A DNA stretch of 64,000 nt from Streptomyces sp. NBC_00554 (GTDB taxonomy: Bacteria; Actinomycetota; Actinomycetes; Streptomycetales; Streptomycetaceae). The position numbers were made by a program, and so were the translations under genes. The notes under the pieces were generated by a model. It searched no databases and was not told the DNA's origin. It was given only the letters and a program-made list of their open reading frames with translations. Shown in pieces: positions 61,628 to 64,000 of the stretch. The stretch is from the NCBI RefSeq assembly GCF_041431135.1, contig NZ_CP107799.1:4774001-4838000 (forward strand), in the 5' to 3' direction. Every line of letters starts with the position of its first letter. Positions within the stretch are counted from its first letter, which is position 1.

Positions 61628-62545
61628 TCAGTCGGAGCCGGCTACGGAGCGGGCTCGGTCCAGCGCGGTGGTGACCGCCTGGGTGTAGTAGCGGGTCTGG
61701 CGGGCGAACTCGTTGCGCGCGGCGTCCCGCACGTGCTCGCGTTGCAGGCGGGCTCCGGTCCTGGCCAGCCCGGCCGCGCGGTTGCACTCGGCATCGGCGA
61801 CGGCGACGGTCACCTCGCGCTTCCGTGCCTCCTCGGCGGTGCGGGACCGGTTCTCCTCCACCACGGCGCCGATGGCCTCCGAAGAGCTCGGGTAGGCCAG
61901 TCCCCGTGCCTTCATGCAGGCCTTCCAGCCGGCCAGCGCCTTGGTGTAGCTCGGTTCCGCCACCACGTCGTCGAAGGTGAGGTACTCCAGGTTCACCACG
62001 GCCGCCTTGGCCTCGGTCCACTTGCGCAGATCGCCGTAGAGCCCTCGGCGGGCGTCGGCCTGGCAGCCGTCGGCGCTGGTGAAGATCTGGCCGCGGCCGG
62101 GCGCCGGGACGACGATCGCGTCGCGGTCGGTGCCGTTCAGGGCGCGGTCGAACTCGGCCTGGCGGCGCGGCGGGAGGGAGGCGATGTAGCGCGCCTGGGG
62201 ACTTTTCCCGGCCGCGGCCTTCCCGCCCCGGTTGCCGGACCGGGCCGCCTCGGCCAGACCGTAGCCGTGCGCGCGGGCCCAGGCGACGTCGTCCAGGCCG
62301 AAGCGGCGGGTGGGTACCTCGCCGCGCGGCCCGTCCGGGTCGAGCCCGTACTCGAACCCCTTGTCCCGCATACAGCCGGCGATCAGCCGCTCCTCGGCCC
62401 CGCCGAGGGTCTTGCGCTCCGCGTCGGTCAGTCCGGTACGCAGCCGGCCGCCGGTGTCCTCGGCCGGCCGGTCGGCGGCGGAGCAGGCCGTGACGAGCAG
62501 CAGGCCCGTGACGGCGAGCGTCCGGAGCAGATCCTTGCCGCTCAT
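61628..62545 (-). CDS. Hypothetical lipoprotein
   Basis: 305 residues from ATG 62545 (MSGKDLLRTLAVTGLLLVTACS), GAGGAG upstream. The lipobox VTAC is at residue 21. The mature part is helical with conserved Cys pairs (IAGCMRDKGFEYG, DGCQADARRGLYG, WKACMKARGLAYP, DAECNRAAGL). The repeated xCMxxxGxxYP pattern is seen in many Streptomyces lipoproteins of unknown function. It is upstream of the I36-like gene in the same direction, and its promoter faces that of a beta-lactamase-fold gene. Confidence 0.82.
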   Translation of the reverse strand: MSGKDLLRTLAVTGLLLVTACSAADRPAEDTGGRLRTGLTDAERKTLGGAEERLIAGCMRDKGFEYGLDPDGPRGEVPTRRFGLDDVAWARAHGYGLAEAARSGNRGGKAAAGKSPQARYIASLPPRRQAEFDRALNGTDRDAIVVPAPGRGQIFTSADGCQADARRGLYGDLRKWTEAKAAVVNLEYLTFDDVVAEPSYTKALAGWKACMKARGLAYPSSSEAIGAVVEENRSRTAEEARKREVTVAVADAECNRAAGLARTGARLQREHVRDAARNEFARQTRYYTQAVTTALDRARSVAGSD

Positions 62546-62710
62546 CGGAACTCCTCGTGTCGTTTCGTCGTTTCGTCGATTCGCGTCGTGGACGGTGATC
62601 CGCCGCCGGGGAGACGGTCCCCGGTCCGGACCGAACTCGTGGCACCCGACCGATGCTGTGCGGGGCGGCCGGACGCTGCGGAACGTATCCGGGGCGAGGT
62701 CCCGTGCGTC

Positions 62711-62804
62711 ATCCGGAAGTTCACGGAATGACGCCCCGCATGCAGGTGGGGTAGGGCCGGGGCAACCCACCGGCATGCGGCGCGGACCCCGTCAACTTCC
62801 GGAT
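62711..62804. promoter_or_regulatory. Long inverted repeat in the divergent promoter region
   Basis: ATCCGGAAGTT (62711-62721) and AACTTCCGGAT (62794-62804) are perfect inverted copies. Inside them CCCGCATGC-AGGTGGGGT mirrors AACCCACC-GGCATGCGG, so about 42 bases per arm correspond with few mismatches. It sits between the divergent lipoprotein and beta-lactamase-fold genes, suggesting a duplicated, symmetric promoter/operator. The remainder of the 400-base gap has direct CGTTTCGT repeats near 62560. Confidence 0.6.
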
Positions 62805-62945
62805 ACCGCAGGGCCGGTGAGCGACCTAGCGTGCTCCCGCCGCCACCGGTCGGAGCCGAGGAGCGCCGGCGCGAGGCTGCTGCCCGGCCCGTACCGGTGC
62901 CCGTACCACGCACCGCGGCGGCCCGACCGAAAAGGGGAACCCACT

Positions 62946-64000
62946 GTGAACAGTCCGACCACCCGCCACGGCAGTTCGGCCGTCGAGCGACCGCCTAACC
63001 GGCGCGGGACACGCCTGCGGCGACTCGGTGCGTACGCCGCCGTCCTCGCCCTGGCCGCAACAGTGCTGGGCCTGACCGGGACGCCACGGGCCACCGCCGC
63101 ACCGGCCCGTGCCACGCAGGCCGAGATACCGGCGGGCGTGACCGCCGGCGTGGCGGTCTTCGACCGTACGACCGGGACCTTCACCGAGCGGATCAACGAG
63201 ACCCTGAAGTTCCGCTCGGCCTCGGTGGTGAAACTGCTAATCGCCCTCGACTACCTGCGCACCCACGACCCCCGCACCCTGTCCGCCGCCGACCGCACCC
63301 GGCTCGACTCGATGCTGCGCAGCAGCGACGACACCGCGGCCAGTTACTACTGGGACCTCGGCGGGCGGACGGCGATCATCGACCGGACGGTGGCGCAGCT
63401 CGGCCTGACCGACACCGCCAACCCGCCCGCCGGGTACGAGGAAACCTGGGGGTACGTGGCCCTGTCGGCCGCCGACACGGTACGGATCTACCGGTACATC
63501 CTGGACACCGCCTCGGCGCCGGTGCGCGACTACGTGATGGGCAACCTGCGGCAGTCGACGCGCTGCGGCACCGACGGGTTCGACCAGCACTTCGGCATCG
63601 CGGGCTCCTTCGAGCGGCCGTGGGCGGTCAAGCAGGGCTGGTCCGGCTTCGGCAGCTCCGGCGGTTGCACCCCCAAGCCCCCGACGACCGCCTTCGCCGC
63701 AGCGGGGGTCCAGGGGTCCGCTCAGCGGGCCGCGGCCGCCGTCGACCTGACGCGGGAGGCGCTGCACACCACCGGCACGGTCGGGGCCGGCGACCGCACC
63801 ATCGTGGCCGTGTTCACCCTGCACCCCGACGGCACCCCGTACGGCACGGCCTACACGGACCTGGGCCGGCTCACCCGCTCCCTCGACGTGCCGGGCGCCG
63901 TCCGCCCGTCGGGAACCTGGTTCGGCACCTGGAGTTCGGGCGTGAACGTACGCCCGCGGCCCACCACCGTCGACTCCGCGCCGCTGACGACGCTGCCGGC
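62946..64000 (+). CDS. Secreted class A beta-lactamase-fold protein (3' end outside window)
   Basis: More than 351 residues from GTG 62946 (AAAAGGGG upstream). The signal peptide is RLRRLGAYAAVLALAATVLGLTG, then ATAAPARA. The serine hydrolase domain has RSASVVKLLIALDYL (SxxK as SVVK), SSDDTAASYYW (SDD where class A enzymes have SDN) and WAVKQGWSGFG (KQG where they have KTG). It resembles LppW-like and Streptomyces serine hydrolases rather than true resistance enzymes. A basic tail with GTWFGTWSSGVNVRPRPT may begin an SH3-like extension. The frame is open at the window end. Confidence 0.82.
   Translation, partial: MNSPTTRHGSSAVERPPNRRGTRLRRLGAYAAVLALAATVLGLTGTPRATAAPARATQAEIPAGVTAGVAVFDRTTGTFTERINETLKFRSASVVKLLIALDYLRTHDPRTLSAADRTRLDSMLRSSDDTAASYYWDLGGRTAIIDRTVAQLGLTDTANPPAGYEETWGYVALSAADTVRIYRYILDTASAPVRDYVMGNLRQSTRCGTDGFDQHFGIAGSFERPWAVKQGWSGFGSSGGCTPKPPTTAFAAAGVQGSAQRAAAAVDLTREALHTTGTVGAGDRTIVAVFTLHPDGTPYGTAYTDLGRLTRSLDVPGAVRPSGTWFGTWSSGVNVRPRPTTVDSAPLTTLP

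Overview
This window is high-GC DNA with a strong G/C bias at third codon positions, frequent GTG/TTG starts, ATGA/GTGA start-stop overlaps and typical actinomycete genes: HspR with its HAIR operators, a SARP/NB-ARC/TPR regulator, MmyB-type XRE regulators and an SCO3933-family protein. It is almost certainly a chromosomal segment of a Streptomyces or a close relative. No species is assigned.

Region 1 (1-16.4 kb) is mostly conserved chromosome. It holds two secreted proteins, then the leftward heat-shock operon dnaK-grpE-dnaJ-hspR with a perfect HspR box in front of dnaK. Next come a WecA/MraY-type membrane sugar-phosphate transferase, a long EtfD-like membrane Fe-S oxidoreductase, a divergent MmyB regulator/short-chain dehydrogenase pair, an FG-GAP lipoprotein and a YIP1-family membrane protein.

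Region 2 (about 16.45-30.32 kb) is an integrated actinomycete integrative and conjugative element (AICE-like). Its ends can be read directly. The 3' end of the phosphoribosyltransferase gene next to dcd (30268-30783) has been separated from its native last codons, which lie 13.9 kb away at 16406-16448. The element has a serine integrase, a HEPN-motif cargo protein, a fossil tyrosine-integrase end, a frameshifted RepSA-like initiator, a tiny zinc-ribbon protein, a Spd-like membrane peptide, a TraB/FtsK-like DNA translocase, an SCO3933-family protein and a KorSA-like GntR repressor. It also has two strongly structured non-coding stretches, a divergent HATPase/XRE-TPR pair, and an AT-richer cargo block of two membrane proteins plus an HNH nuclease.

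Region 3 (30.3-45.9 kb) starts with dcd and tRNA-Gly(CCC). It continues as an accessory area of oxidoreductases, hydrolases, TetR regulators and a PIG-L deacetylase, mixed with broken genes: the 3' end of an NADP-dependent oxidoreductase, a hydrolase without its N-terminus joined to a DnaB helicase fragment, the first 26 codons of a RibD/DHFR-type reductase, and a LysR fragment. A translationally coupled pair of small proteins lies upstream of a 1095-residue SARP-NB-ARC-TPR regulator.

Region 4 (45.9-64 kb) is envelope and signalling biology. It has a membrane Ser/Thr kinase ending in a ricin-type lectin domain, an ECF sigma/anti-sigma-like pair, a polysaccharide deacetylase and a large FG-GAP surface protein. 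A response regulator-histidine kinase-GerMN lipoprotein operon follows, then a MurJ-like flippase coupled to a FemX-like transferase, an L,D-transpeptidase lipoprotein, an I36-type secreted protein with a lipoprotein, and a class A beta-lactamase-fold protein cut by the window end.
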